From positions 547,838 through 611,837 of the forward strand of contig JAGTJU010000005.1 of NCBI GenBank assembly GCA_022184915.1: DNA of 64,000 nucleotides, read 5' to 3'. Position numbers and translations under genes: made by a program. Every line of letters starts with the position of its first letter. Position 1 is the first letter of the stretch. The DNA comes from Myxococcales bacterium (GTDB lineage: Bacteria; Myxococcota_A; Polyangia; Fen-1088). Below, in pieces: positions 51,528-60,950 of the stretch. The notes beneath the pieces were generated by a model. It had not been told where the DNA came from and made no database searches. It saw only the letters and a list, made by a program, of their open reading frames with translations.

Positions 51528-51592
51528 TAGTTGACAGAACATATTATATCGGGCCCTTTTTTGACGCGAGTGGACTTGGTGCTTGAACTTCC
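51528..51592 (+). repeat. Dispersed repeat, right half
   Basis: TAGTTGACAGAACAT followed by a CGGGC/T-run block and GGACTTGGTGCTTGAACTTCC, collinear with the right half of 41276-41374. The left half is displaced by the ISAzo13 element. 51593-51753 holds no gene that I recognise. Confidence 0.8.
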
Positions 51593-51753
51593 GGTTCACG
51601 AAAATTAGCGCGTTGCGGTGGGATTTCGGGGTGGGTTGGGGTAGGGTTCGGGCGGTCGATTTGAGACAACTTTGGGCAGCTTTGGACCGATAACTTACTA
51701 CGCAAGCCATCAAGGCCTTTTTTGACGCTGTTGGGGGGCCAGCCACGCCCACA

Positions 51754-52344
51754 ATGGGGAGCGATGGCTATATGAAAACGCCGACGCCAGCGGGGACCTA
51801 TCGGGTGGCGTCGATTGGCCAGCATGTCAGCAAGTGGAAGTACCCTTTGTCGAAAATACCTTGGGGAACAAAGCTCATCCGCAAGGGGGATCGTTTTGAG
51901 GTGGATCTAAAGGGCAAGCGGCAGGATGTTGAAAAGCTCACGGGCGCTTCTGCTGATTGGGTTTTGCGGACGTACAAGCTGCTGTACAAAATGACGGATG
52001 CACCAACGGAATGGCTGTTCAACGATTTTGGCCACCTCACCGTGTATCTTTATGTTGATAAGAACAAAGACGGGCGGTGGGACCGGAAACAGGAACCGCG
52101 TTTGAGCGAATTTATTCACACGACGCCTAACGATGAAGCGGCTGAGCATTTGGCGCGGGCAAAGGGGATCGAACCTTCCTACAACTTGGGCGAATCTCAC
52201 GGTTGCGTGCACGTGAGGCCGGGCGACATCGACACCGCCGTTAGTGCGGGATACCTGAAAGCAAACCAACTGTTTGTGGTTCACCCACAGCGTTCTTTAC
52301 ACGAAGTTCCGAAGCGATGCGCCGAACATTGGTCCGCCTTATGA
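51754..52344 (+). CDS. L,D-transpeptidase (YkuD) without visible signal peptide
   Basis: 196 residues. KTPTPAGTYRVASIG opens the YkuD domain, with FIHTTP (His122) and the active-site motif SHGCVHVRPGDID (Cys151). A DKNKDGRWD loop (102-110) looks like an EF-hand-type calcium site. It should cross-link peptidoglycan 3-3 in the periplasm, but the first codons lack an export signal; the frame is open a further 20 codons upstream without one. Either a signal-bearing 5' end was lost or the start is misplaced. Confidence 0.8.
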   Translation: MGSDGYMKTPTPAGTYRVASIGQHVSKWKYPLSKIPWGTKLIRKGDRFEVDLKGKRQDVEKLTGASADWVLRTYKLLYKMTDAPTEWLFNDFGHLTVYLYVDKNKDGRWDRKQEPRLSEFIHTTPNDEAAEHLARAKGIEPSYNLGESHGCVHVRPGDIDTAVSAGYLKANQLFVVHPQRSLHEVPKRCAEHWSAL

Positions 52345-52394
52345 GGCCCACTTTTACCCGGGCATGCAGAAGCTCGTGATTGTTGGGGTACAGC

Positions 52395-53288
52395 GTGTAC
52401 AGGGCAATCGCTAGCTGCGTTGTTTTCAACGTTTGTTTGTCCTTGGGGTGCAAGAGCCAAAGTGCCAAACCCCAGCCACTGGTTGTTGCGGGGGATGCGG
52501 GGGACGCAGCTCCTCAGGCAGCGGCTGAGCTTGGTGCGCAGTTTATTGATCATGTTCGGCGTAGCTTTCCGCAAACGAAGACGTTCAAGGCCCCTGCGGG
52601 CATCACGATGAAGGCAGGGATAGGTGCGTGTTTCGTGGACGCCCTGAATCTGCATATTGCAGATGGCGTGGTCGTGTCCTTAGATGAGCTGGAGGCGCAG
52701 TGGGGGGCTTTTGGTGAGGCGTTCAGGTTGGCCTGGAAGCAAGATGGGTCGGCTGAACTGCCGTATGGCCATGGTGATGCCACTATGTTGCTTCGCCGCC
52801 GCGGGGATTCTGATTTTGTGGACGAGGTGTCGTTCATCGATCTGCGCAACTGCGGGCGCAGCGATGTGACGGCATTGAGTGCTGAGCAGAAGAGTGCTGT
52901 TCTTTCCCTGTTGAAAGAGGCAGCTACCCATGTTGGATCTTCGTTGAGTGGTCTTTGCAAGGTTGTGGCTTGCGAGTGGATCGACGATGTTCATGCGCGT
53001 TTCCGGCCGTTGCCAAGCGTTCGCATGGCGGCGGGGCAGGGGGATTGTGGTCCCACGATCTCGTTTGCTTTTGATCGGTCAGCGGCGCCGCTGCTTGCAG
53101 ACCTGGAAGCAACGTTTGGGGCGGTGGATCCGATGTATCTCAAAGTGCGGGTGAAGGATCCGGTGGGTTGGATCCAGAATGCGCAAACGGGGGTGGATCT
53201 GCGCTTTCGAGGGGCGTTTGTGGAGGATGGGAAGACGTATGTACCTTCGATCGAGTTTCAGGATGGGGGGGGGTGTACTACCCGCTAG
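52395..53288 (+). CDS. Lipoprotein of unknown function
   Basis: 297 residues starting at GTG 52395 ([19 protein letters not shown], lipobox at LSLGC); TTG 52380 is another option. The mature part has two similar halves: [19 protein letters not shown]...[13 protein letters not shown] and [20 protein letters not shown]...[11 protein letters not shown], suggesting a duplicated domain. The end runs through nine G residues (53265-53273) and a stop at 53286, right where a sigma-54 regulator fragment begins, so the C-terminus may not be native. Confidence 0.7.
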   Translation: MYRAIASCVVFNVCLSLGCKSQSAKPQPLVVAGDAGDAAPQAAAELGAQFIDHVRRSFPQTKTFKAPAGITMKAGIGACFVDALNLHIADGVVVSLDELEAQWGAFGEAFRLAWKQDGSAELPYGHGDATMLLRRRGDSDFVDEVSFIDLRNCGRSDVTALSAEQKSAVLSLLKEAATHVGSSLSGLCKVVACEWIDDVHARFRPLPSVRMAAGQGDCGPTISFAFDRSAAPLLADLEATFGAVDPMYLKVRVKDPVGWIQNAQTGVDLRFRGAFVEDGKTYVPSIEFQDGGGCTTR

Positions 53289-54139
53289 AAGGGGATATCG
53301 GCGATGCGCCTTTCGTGGCGGTCAACTGCGGGGCGATCCCGGCCGACCTGGTGGAATCGGAACTGTTTGGCCACGAAAAGGGGGCGTTCACGGGGGCCAC
53401 GCAGGCCCGGCGCGGACACTTCCAGGAGGCGCATGGGGGAACGCTGTTTCTGGACGAGTTGGGCGAGTTGCCGCTGCTCGCGCAGGTCAAACTGCTGCGG
53501 GCTCTGCAAGAGGGTGAGGTGGTGCGCGTGGGGGCGTCGCGCGCGACCGGTCGATGTCCGGGTGGTGGCGGCAACGAACTGCACGCTGACCGAACAGATC
53601 GCCCGCGGCCGGTTTCGTGAGGATCTGTTCTACCGGCTGGCGGTGGCGGTGCTTAAGTTGCCTCCGCTGCGCGAGCGGCCGAACGACCTGGGGCCGCTCA
53701 TCGACCATCTTTGGGCGGCGGTCAACCGCGAGGCCACGGCGGACCTGGGGGCTTCGCCGAAGCGGCTGTCGGTGGCCGCACGTCGCGTCATGATGGAACA
53801 TCGCTGGCCGGGCAATGTGCGCGAGCCCTACAACACCCTTCGCCGGGCAGCGCTGTGGAGCGACGGCGAGACCCTCACGGCGGAGGACGCACGGGAGGCG
53901 CTGCTGCCGGTGGCGGCGCCTACCGGGGGGGAGATCCTGGGGCGGCCGCTGGGGGAGGGGCTGGATTTACAGGGGTGCTGGGCGAGGTGGCGGCGCACTA
54001 TCTCGGCCGCGCGATGGACGAGGCGCACGGGAACAAGACCCGGGCTGCCGCGCTGGTGGGGCTTTCCAACTACCAGACGCTGTCGAACTGGCTGGACCGG
54101 TACGGGGTGGGGCAACCGGGCACGCCACGAAAGGCGTGA
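53289..54139 (+). pseudogene. Sigma-54-dependent regulator, 5'-truncated with two frameshifts
   Basis: Begins inside the AAA+ domain: [35 protein letters not shown] (GAFTGA loop), [13 protein letters not shown] (Walker B). It shifts frame near 53,550 ([43 protein letters not shown]) and again near 53,965, ending with a Fis-like HTH ([20 protein letters not shown]). Walker A and the sensor domain are absent. Not functional. Confidence 0.9.
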
Positions 54140-54174
54140 AAATCACCCGGGAATCTGGTTAGGTCATCGCACGA

Positions 54175-54747
54175 ATGCTGACGGGAGAGCTAAGAAACCA
54201 AATCGACCGGATCTGGCAGCAGGCGGAGATCAAGAGCTGGCTGGAGCATGACGCCAAGGGCGTCACGATGCTCAACCTCAACACGCAGATCGTTCGATCG
54301 ATCCCCTTCGCGTATCCCCCCCTCGAAGAGCAGCGGCGGATTGTGGAGGTGCTGGACCGGGCGGAGGCGTTGCGGGCCAAGCGCCGCGCCGCCCTCGCCC
54401 TCCTCGACACCCTCACCCAATCCACCTTCCTCGACATGTTCGGGGATCCGAGGATCAACCCCAAGGCGTGGCCACGGCTAGCGTTGGCCGCACTGATCAG
54501 CAGCGGCCCGCAGAATGGCATCTATATGCCGTCAGCTGACTATGGGACTGGCGTTCCGATAGTCAGGATCAATCAGCAAGACGTAAAGTCGTTCGTCATC
54601 AATGTTCCCCCCCTCGCCCTCCAGCAAGACTTCGCCCGCCGTATCGCCGCCGTCGAAAAGCTCAAGACGGCCAACCGGGCCTCGCTCGCCGAACTCGACG
54701 CCCTCTTCGCTTCGCTTCAACACCGCGCCTTTCGCGGCGAGCTTTGA
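54175..54747 (+). pseudogene. hsdS: Type I restriction specificity subunit HsdS, internally deleted
   Basis: 190 codons, half the family length. The end of TRD1 (LNLNTQIVRSIPFAYPPLEE), the first conserved coiled region (QRRIVEVLDRAEALRAKRRA), FLDMFGDPRINPKAWP, then only ~35 residues of TRD2 before the last conserved region ([37 protein letters not shown]). The frame is open, but both target-recognition domains are cut, so it should not direct methylation. It is followed by fic after 2 bases. Confidence 0.85.
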
Positions 54748-54749
54748 CC

Positions 54750-55796
54750 ATGTCCAACCTCCCCCCGCGCTTCACGATCACCCACGCCCTCACGGCGGGT
54801 CTGACCACGATCGAGCGCGCGAGAGGGTTCCTCGAGGCCGCCACGCTGTCCGATGAGTGGGTCCGGCGCATGAGCCAGCGCGCCCTGCTGCTCGAAGCCC
54901 ACCACACCACGCATATCGAGGGCACGCAGCTCACCATCGAGCAAGCCGAACGCCTGTGGGCCGGCCAGACCGTGGCCGAAGCCCCCGCCGACGACGCGCG
55001 CGAGTTTCTGAACTACCGCAACGCCTTCAACCTCGTCTCCGAATACCTGCAAAGCGGCGAGGCCATCACAGAAGGCCTCGTGCGCGAGATCCACAAGTGC
55101 CTGGTGGAAGGCGTGCGTGGCGGTGAAGGCGGCCCCGGCGTCTATCGCAACGTCCAGAACTACGTCGTCAGCAGCCAGACCCGCGCCGTCATCTACACCC
55201 CGCCCCCGCCCGCCGACGTGCCCCCGCTGATGCAGGAGCTGATCGCCTGGCTGCGCACCGATACGCCCATTCACCCCGTAATGGTGGCCGGCATCGCCCA
55301 GTTCCAGCTCGTACACATTCACCCCTTCCTCGACGGCAACGGCCGCACCTCGCGCCTGCTGTCCACCCTGTGCCTTTACCGCACCGGCTACGACTTCAAG
55401 CGCCTGTTCACCCTCAGCGAGTTCTACGACCGCGACCGCACCCGGTTTTACCGCGCCCTTCAGGCCGTGCGCGAAAATGACATGGACCTCACCGGCTGGC
55501 TCGAGTTCTTCGTCGAAGGCCTCGCCACCCAGCTCGCCGAGGTCAAGCTGCGCGGCGAGTTCGCCATTCGCCGCGACGTTTTGGTGAACGCCCACCGCCT
55601 GAACCCCCGCCAGGCCCAGGCCGTCGAGCACGTGCTCGAACACGGCCGCATCGACATTCGCACTTTCGAGGCCTTGTGCCCCGAATCCCCCCGGCGCACC
55701 CTCCAGCGGGACCTTGCCCAGATGGAGGCGATGGGGCTGCTCACGCGAGAAGGCGGCACCAACAAAGCCGCCTATACGCCGTCCGGAAAGTGGTGA
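54750..55796 (+). CDS. Fic-family protein (predicted AMPylase) in a type I R-M locus
   Basis: 348 residues. The catalytic motif is complete, [12 protein letters not shown] (191-202), and an N-terminal inhibitory motif T53-THI-E57-G58 fits the self-inhibited class II. A C-terminal winged-helix-like part ([20 protein letters not shown]) follows. It should transfer AMP to a protein hydroxyl when released. Lying between hsdS and hsdR is a known arrangement in type I restriction operons. It is the only intact gene of this locus. Confidence 0.92.
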   Translation: MSNLPPRFTITHALTAGLTTIERARGFLEAATLSDEWVRRMSQRALLLEAHHTTHIEGTQLTIEQAERLWAGQTVAEAPADDAREFLNYRNAFNLVSEYLQSGEAITEGLVREIHKCLVEGVRGGEGGPGVYRNVQNYVVSSQTRAVIYTPPPPADVPPLMQELIAWLRTDTPIHPVMVAGIAQFQLVHIHPFLDGNGRTSRLLSTLCLYRTGYDFKRLFTLSEFYDRDRTRFYRALQAVRENDMDLTGWLEFFVEGLATQLAEVKLRGEFAIRRDVLVNAHRLNPRQAQAVEHVLEHGRIDIRTFEALCPESPRRTLQRDLAQMEAMGLLTREGGTNKAAYTPSGKW

Positions 55797-55870
55797 GAGA
55801 GGCGCGTCGCGCCAAACTCGCGCCAAACTCGCGCCAAAACTTGCGCCACAAATTGCGCAAAGCGGTTACC

Positions 55871-56133
55871 ATGGGAGACGTGTTCGGTTTCCTGCAGGCC
55901 GAATGGCCCGAAATTCACGAGGCCGCCCAGAAGGCCGCCGACGCCGCGTTCCCGGAACCTCGCACCGCCTGCTTCTACGCCCGCCGCGCCCTCGAACTGG
56001 CCGTGATGTGGGCCTACCGCCACGACCGCAGCCTCAGCCCCATCGCCCCGTCGAACGCCACTACCAAACCCGCGCCGTTCGCCGCGTAGCCGAAGCCTTC
56101 GAGCGCGACAACGAACGCTGTTGGCGATCGTAG
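55871..56133 (+). pseudogene. hsdR: HsdR N-terminal fragment
   Basis: ATG 55871 begins GFLQAEWPEIHEAAQKAADA, then PRTACFYARRALELAVMWAY, the N-terminal (DUF4145-like) part of a type I restriction subunit. It then jumps, in another frame, to RHYQTRAVRRVAEAFERDNE, the sequence before Walker A, and is cut by IS21 material at about 56,125. A large internal deletion plus truncation. Confidence 0.85.
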
Positions 56134-56165
56134 GAAAGCGCAGAAAATTGAACAGGCGGCCGACA

Positions 56166-56916
56166 TCACGGCTTGTCCGGGCGTTTTTGCCTCCGAGCAT
56201 CTCTGGTGCCCTGGGCTTCGCGGCGCCTAAAGCTGTCGCCTTCGATGGGGATGATGTCGGCGTGGTGGATGATTCGATCGATAAGGGCGATGGCGCAGGT
56301 GGCGTTAGGGAAGATGGATGGCCAGTCTGAAAATGGCAGATTGGTCGTGAGCAGAATGCTCTTGTTCTCGTAGCGACGGGAGACGACTTGAAAGAGATGG
56401 TCGGCGTTTCGATTGTCGTAGGAGAGATAGCCGAGCTCGTCACATACGAGCGCGCCGGTTGGGCGTAGTGGCGTAGACGGCGATCGAGGCCGCGAGCGCT
56501 GTCCTGGCTGCCGAGGTCCATGAGGAGCTCTTCGGCTGTCACCGACAGGACCGAGTGGCCGTGAAGAATTGCTTGGTGAGCGACGTTCTTGGCTATCATG
56601 GTTTTGCCGAGTCCCTGCGGTGCCACCAGGATGAGATTGCGACCATGCTTGACGAAGTCGAGGCACAGCGTGGTCTCGACAGCATCGCGATCGATCCTCT
56701 TGGGCCATGCCAATTCAAAATCTGCCATGGCCTTGATCTTCCGAGGCGTGCGCGGGTGAGACGGCGCTCAAGACTGCGCTTTTGGCGGTCGGCAGTCTCG
56801 ACCTTGGCAAGATGCTCCAGAAGCTGCGTCGGGCTCCAACGCTTTGTGGTTGCCGTTGCGAGGATATCATCGAGGTTTTCTGAAAGGTGGTGAAGACCAA
56901 GTGCGAACAAGTGTTG
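56166..56916 (-). pseudogene. istB: istB of a decayed IS21 element
   Basis: Three frames are needed: LSENLDDILATATTKRWSPT, then FELAWPKRIDRDAVETTLCL with Walker A VAPQGLGKTMIA, then CDELGYLSYDNRNADHLFQV to the end IIPIEGDSFRRREAQGTRDA. Two frameshifts (about 56,730 and 56,460) inactivate it. It differs in sequence from the istB at 39682. Confidence 0.88.
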
Positions 56917-56924
56917 GGACAGGT

Positions 56925-57649
56925 TTATGATTCGTCCTCCGTGTCGCGTGCGAGCTCGTCGTATGGTTTGAGGTTGTGAGTGTCCACGCGCAGGTTCGCA
57001 ATACGAGGGTCGCTGCTGACCGGTTGGGGCAGTGGCGGCCGAACGCCCTGTCGTCGGTTGTCGACATCCAGAATGTGCGCGACGGACGCTGCAGAGATGG
57101 CCCCCTGGGCGATCGCGCGTTCTATCGCCACCTGGAGCTTCTCGACACCAAACTGATCGAGCAGCCGGGTCAGGCGGACTGTCTCGTAAGACATCGATTG
57201 CCCGCGTAGGGCGAGCTGCTCAAGGAACGGCTTGCATGAAGGTATCACCTCGAGGAGCCGCCCCCGCCCGCGAAGCTCGCGTCCCCGCTGTTTTTGTTCC
57301 CGTAGTCCCGCCAGATGAGCGGGATCCTCGATGGTGCGCCCGCGTTCGTAGCATCGCTCGTGTCGAGCAAGGACATGGCCCGTTTCATCAAGTACTCGGA
57401 CCGCCTTCTCCGAGCACGAAAGTGACAGCGCCTGGCCCACATGGGTATGGGGGATGGAGTAGTCGTTCAGATCGAAGCGCACATAGGGCTGTTTGCCTGA
57501 CCTCACCGCAAGCAGCTTTTCGCAGGGGAAAGGGTTCTGTGGCAACGGCAATAGATGCACGCGTTCATCCTCGAACGCATCGGCCACCGGTCTCCTTTGT
57601 GGATCGGCTGGGCGCGGGCGGCAGTGAGCCACGGTATCCCCCGCCGTCC
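56925..57649 (-). pseudogene. istA: istA of a decayed IS21 element, C-terminal part only
   Basis: 235 codons: PLPQNPFPCEKLLAVRSGKQ, YVRFDLNDYSIPHTHV, GHVLARHERCYERGRTIEDP. This is the beta domain and tail of IstA; the HTH and DDE core are gone. Its 5' side ends next to IS3 orfA sequence, and the IS66 element later inserted there. Confidence 0.85.
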
Positions 57650-57731
57650 GCTCTGGAGTGACCCATCAGCGACACCGGGATGACGGCGGTGGCTCGGTCC
57701 GGCAGGCTCCTGCACGGCTTGGAGGTTGCAC

Positions 57732-58085
57732 TTGGCAGCAGGACGGAAGATTCGGAACGAAGATGAGGCACAGGAGTATCTGGCGGCCGCGAAGCTGTCG
57801 CGAGTGAGCATCGGCGACTGGGCGCGGGCGCGTGGGATCGATGGGCGCTCGCTGCACGCCTGGGTGATGGCGCTGGAGCGGCGGACGCCGCAAAGTCGGG
57901 GACAGCGACGGGGCAAGGGGAAGGTGCCCCGGTCGGCCTTGGTGGAGCTTGTTCCCGCTCCACCTCGCGGCACTGTTGGAACTGCTCGTTACGTGGTCAA
58001 GCTCGCCGCGGGGCGGGTTGAGTTCGGCGACGATGCATCGATGGTGCTGCTGCGCCAGGTGATCGAGGTACTGCGCTCGTGCTGA
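57732..58085 (+). CDS. tnpA: IS66 accessory protein TnpA
   Basis: 117 residues with an HTH (AQEYLAAAKLSRVSIGDWAR) and the IS66 Orf1 tail (VVKLAAGRVEFGDDASMVLL). TTG at 57732 is chosen because GGAGG ends 6 bases upstream; another TTG at 57726 is too close to it. Confidence 0.85.
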   Translation: MAAGRKIRNEDEAQEYLAAAKLSRVSIGDWARARGIDGRSLHAWVMALERRTPQSRGQRRGKGKVPRSALVELVPAPPRGTVGTARYVVKLAAGRVEFGDDASMVLLRQVIEVLRSC

Positions 58086-58426
58086 GTTTCCCCGCGACCG
58101 TGCGCGTGTTCGTCGCGGTCGCGCCGCTCGACATGCGTGGATCCTTCGATGCGCTCGCCGGCGCCGTCAGGGGTCTCGGGCTCGATCCGGTCGACGGCCA
58201 TCTGTACCTCTTCTTCAACAAGCGCCGGCGGCTGGCGAAGGCGTTGTGGTTCGACGGCTCGGGTTGGTGCGTGCTCGCCAAGCGACTCGAAGCCGGAAGC
58301 TTCCAGCTTCCGCCCCTCGACGGCGAAAAGCCCCAGGTCGCAATCGATGGCTCCGCCTTCGCTTCGCTCCTGGCCGGGATCGACTTCACCGCCGCTCGGC
58401 GGGGCTGGTATCGGCGAAAAGTGTAA
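58079..58426 (+). CDS. tnpB: IS66 accessory protein TnpB
   Basis: 115 residues, Orf2 family: VRVFVAVAPLDMRGSFDALA, GHLYLFFNKRRRLAKALWFD, GSGWCVLAKRLEAGSF. GTG start overlapping the tnpA stop by 7 bases. Confidence 0.93.
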   Translation: MLSFPATVRVFVAVAPLDMRGSFDALAGAVRGLGLDPVDGHLYLFFNKRRRLAKALWFDGSGWCVLAKRLEAGSFQLPPLDGEKPQVAIDGSAFASLLAGIDFTAARRGWYRRKV

Positions 58427-58470
58427 TTAGGGGATCGACACGGATCGTAGATCATGATCTCTACTGATCT

Positions 58471-59976
58471 GTGGACGAGCTCGAAGGCCTGCAAAGGGAG
58501 AACGCGGAGATGCGAAAGCAAATCGCGCAGCTCCTGTTCGAGCTGGCGCGGCTCAATGATCGCGTCGCCGAGCTGCTCGCCATCGCGCAACGCAAGCAGC
58601 GAAAACCGACCCCGACAGTAGCGCCGTCCGCGCCCGCATCACCACCGGTCGTCGAGGGCGAGCATCGACGCGCCTTCGAGGAGCGTCCGAAAGCGCCCGA
58701 CAAGCCTGCCGAGGAGCCAGCGCCGAAGAAGCCGAGGAAGCCCACGGGCCGCAAACCGCTGCCCAAGCACCTCGAGGCGGAGGAGCATGAGCTGCGGCCG
58801 AAGGAGTGCGGCGACTGCGGCAGCGCAGCGTTAGACTTGGTGGACGAGCTCATCGAGGAGAAGCTCCACGTCGTCAAAGAGCATCAGCGCCGCCGCGTGG
58901 TTCGCCGCTACACGTGCCGCTGTCGCGCGTGTGGGGAGCGCACCACGATGCGATCGCTGCCCGCTCCGTATGAGCGATCCAAGGTTACCTGTGAATGGCT
59001 CGCGTGGCTCGTCTACCAGAAGTTCTGGCTGCTGACGCCGCTCGACCGCATCCGTCGCGACCTCGCGGAGCGCAGCATTCCGCTCGCGATGAGCACGCTC
59101 GTGACGTTCATCGAGCGCGCCTCCGATTTGCTGGCGGGCGTCGATCGCCTTCATTGGAAGCAGCTGCTCGGCAGCAGATGGATGGCGACGGACGGCACAG
59201 GATTGAAGGTACTCATTCCCAAGCTTCCCGCCGCCCACAACGGCTACATCGAGCTCTATCGCAACGACCAAGTCGCCGTCTTCCAGTACGAGGCTGACAA
59301 GAGCGGTGAGACCGTCGCCAAGAAGCTTGCGCCTTTCACTGGAACCCTCACCGAAGATGCCGAGCATCGCTTCAACGATGTATTCGCCTCGGGGCGCGTG
59401 CTGGAGGCGGGATGCAACGCTCACGGACGCCGGAAGTTCCGAGACGCCGAGGCAACCCAGCCCGTGCTCGCGGTCGAAGGGGGCGCATTCTTGGGCGCGA
59501 TTTATGGCGAGGAGGAACGGGCCCGAAAGCTCGGCCTTCGTGGCGACCAACTCCTCGAGCATCGGCAAACCTTCATCCGTCCGCTCATTGCAGAATTCAA
59601 GCGCTGGCTCGATGCCGTTTCTCCGACGCTCCTGCCGTCCGAGCCACTCGCCGTGGCGATCCGCTACTACAAGAACCACCACGACGCGCTCTTCCGTTTC
59701 GTGGACGACCCGCTCGTTCCGATCGACAACTCGCCCACCGAGCGCGAGTTCCAGAACGTCGCCAAGCTGCGACTCAACATGCTCTTCGCCGGCAGCACGG
59801 AGGGTGCTCACCGAGCCTGCGTCCTCCTCGGCATCATCGCCACCTGCCGCGCCCAGGGGGTCGCGGCCCAGGCCTATCTCGCCTGGGCCTTCGAGCGCCT
59901 CGGCACCCACCGCGACGTCTTCGGACTCCCTCTCGACGCCCTCACCCCAGCCGCATTCAAGAAGACGCTCGGCTGA
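58471..59976 (+). CDS. tnpC: IS66 transposase TnpC
   Basis: 501 residues from GTG 58471. Coiled-coil N-terminus, zinc-ribbon-like part (CGDCGSAALDL, CRCRACGERT), DDE core with WMATDGTGLKVL and the conserved end DNSPTEREFQNVAKLRLNML, then the C-terminal tail. Full length. Confidence 0.95.
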   Translation: MDELEGLQRENAEMRKQIAQLLFELARLNDRVAELLAIAQRKQRKPTPTVAPSAPASPPVVEGEHRRAFEERPKAPDKPAEEPAPKKPRKPTGRKPLPKHLEAEEHELRPKECGDCGSAALDLVDELIEEKLHVVKEHQRRRVVRRYTCRCRACGERTTMRSLPAPYERSKVTCEWLAWLVYQKFWLLTPLDRIRRDLAERSIPLAMSTLVTFIERASDLLAGVDRLHWKQLLGSRWMATDGTGLKVLIPKLPAAHNGYIELYRNDQVAVFQYEADKSGETVAKKLAPFTGTLTEDAEHRFNDVFASGRVLEAGCNAHGRRKFRDAEATQPVLAVEGGAFLGAIYGEEERARKLGLRGDQLLEHRQTFIRPLIAEFKRWLDAVSPTLLPSEPLAVAIRYYKNHHDALFRFVDDPLVPIDNSPTEREFQNVAKLRLNMLFAGSTEGAHRACVLLGIIATCRAQGVAAQAYLAWAFERLGTHRDVFGLPLDALTPAAFKKTLG

Positions 59977-60028
59977 AGCCCACGCACGCCTTTCGGCGAA
60001 CGTCATCCCGGTGTCGCTGATGGGTCAC

Positions 60029-60109
60029 GCTCTGGACGAGGGCGACTGTTTCACTCTTGAACTCCGGGGTATGGACCCGCCGGGTTCTTCTTGTCTTTGC
60101 CTTGCTCAT
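60029..60109 (-). pseudogene. IS3-family orfA 5' fragment
   Basis: ATG 60109: MSKAKTRRTRRVHTPEFKSE then TVALVQS, the OrfA/InsN start, cut at the IS66 target site. Upstream on the same strand, TTGACCCGATTCAGTGGACA (complement near 60,135-60,165) looks like the IS3 terminal repeat. Confidence 0.75.
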
Positions 60110-60169
60110 GTGGTCACCTTTCCACGCTCTTACAACTGAGCGCCGGTGTCCACTGAATCGGGTCAACCC

Positions 60170-60440
60170 CAGGGCCCGGAACTACTTCAAGCTGGCGCCG
60201 TGGTGGTCAAGACGCCGTCTCGACAGCTACGTAGCCATGCAATCGCGAAATGGTTTCGTCGGAAGCGCCACCAGAAACACCCGGCATGGTCGCTCGTGTC
60301 GGGGCACAAGGTCCACCGCGAGTACGGCGTACTCGAATGGGCTCCTGTGCAACCTTGGAGTCAAGACACCGCGTGGACGCGTTGACGAATCCGGTCGAAC
60401 CGCCGGATGCGGGAAATCCGCACGTCCGGTGGGATGAGGG
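60170..60440 (+). mobile_element. Group II intron 3' remnant (maturase tail and domain V)
   Basis: A frame ending at 60385 (AIAKWFRRKRHQKHPAWSLV, LEWAPVQPWSQDTAWTR) looks like the end of an intron-encoded reverse transcriptase/maturase. About 10 bases later, CCGCCGGATGCGGGAAATCC followed by GCACGTCCGGTGGGAT (60,400-60,435) has the length, tetraloop-like GAAA and pairing of domain V. The rest of the intron is missing. The 60441-60638 stretch holds the presumed left end of the next transposon. Confidence 0.75.
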
Positions 60441-60583
60441 GGCGCCAGCCAGCGGATAGACCCGCTGTTGTCTCTCACGCTATCTCACCTCGAGTTTCTC
60501 AGCGAAGATCACCCTGACAGGGGGTTGATTTCTCAGATTGGAGGGTGGGTGCGTGCCGGGTTGGATAAGGGCACAAATGGAGA

Positions 60584-60615
60584 AGCCCCGGCGCGGTTGA
60601 GGCGAAGCCGGGGCT
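60584..60615 (-). terminator. Hairpin downstream of the transposon operon
   Basis: AGCCCCGGC (60584-60592) pairs with GCCGGGGCT (60607-60615), a 9-bp perfect stem, 23 bases beyond the stop codon of the last minus-strand gene. No T-run follows. Confidence 0.55.
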
Positions 60616-60638
60616 GATTTGGGGATTCTTCTCGGGGT

Positions 60639-60950
60639 TCAGAAGGGCAGGTCGAGCTGGTCGCAGGCGTTGTCGATGGCCACGTGCCTGTATTCCCTGA
60701 TCGCGGTGCGCAAGTCGACACAGCGAAAGAGAAGGAGGTACGCCGAGCGCGCTTGCGGTGAGAGCGGCTCACCAAAGGCCAGCCCGCCCAGGGTTAGGTC
60801 TGGATGCGCTGCGTGTAGCTGTTGGGCAGCAGCTGCGAGCGTGGCGTCCAGGGCGGCAAGGACGCCGATCGCGGGCGCGACACAAAGCTCGTCGAGCCCG
60901 GGCTGGATGATGGGACCAGCCTCCAATGGAATCGTAGTGCCCATGGTCAC
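60639..60950 (-). CDS. Small transposon ORF, unknown function
   Basis: 103 residues. The GTG start overlaps the ATPase stop (GTGA), so it is translationally coupled and belongs to the unit. Sequence is mostly helical with ALDATLAAAAQQLHAAHPDL and YLLLFRCVDLRTAIREYRHV; no motif recognised. Confidence 0.75.
   Translation of the reverse strand: MTMGTTIPLEAGPIIQPGLDELCVAPAIGVLAALDATLAAAAQQLHAAHPDLTLGGLAFGEPLSPQARSAYLLLFRCVDLRTAIREYRHVAIDNACDQLDLPF

Larger units (their letters stand above)
57658..60028 (+). mobile_element. IS66-family element with 8-bp target duplication
   Basis: 2371 bases with 28-bp perfect terminal inverted repeats (start GTGACCCATCAGCGACACCG). GCTCTGGA flanks both ends (57650-57657 and 60029-60036). 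It carries tnpA, tnpB and tnpC in order, all intact. It sits at the junction of an IS3 orfA fragment and an istA fragment, so it is the youngest layer there. Confidence 0.95.
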
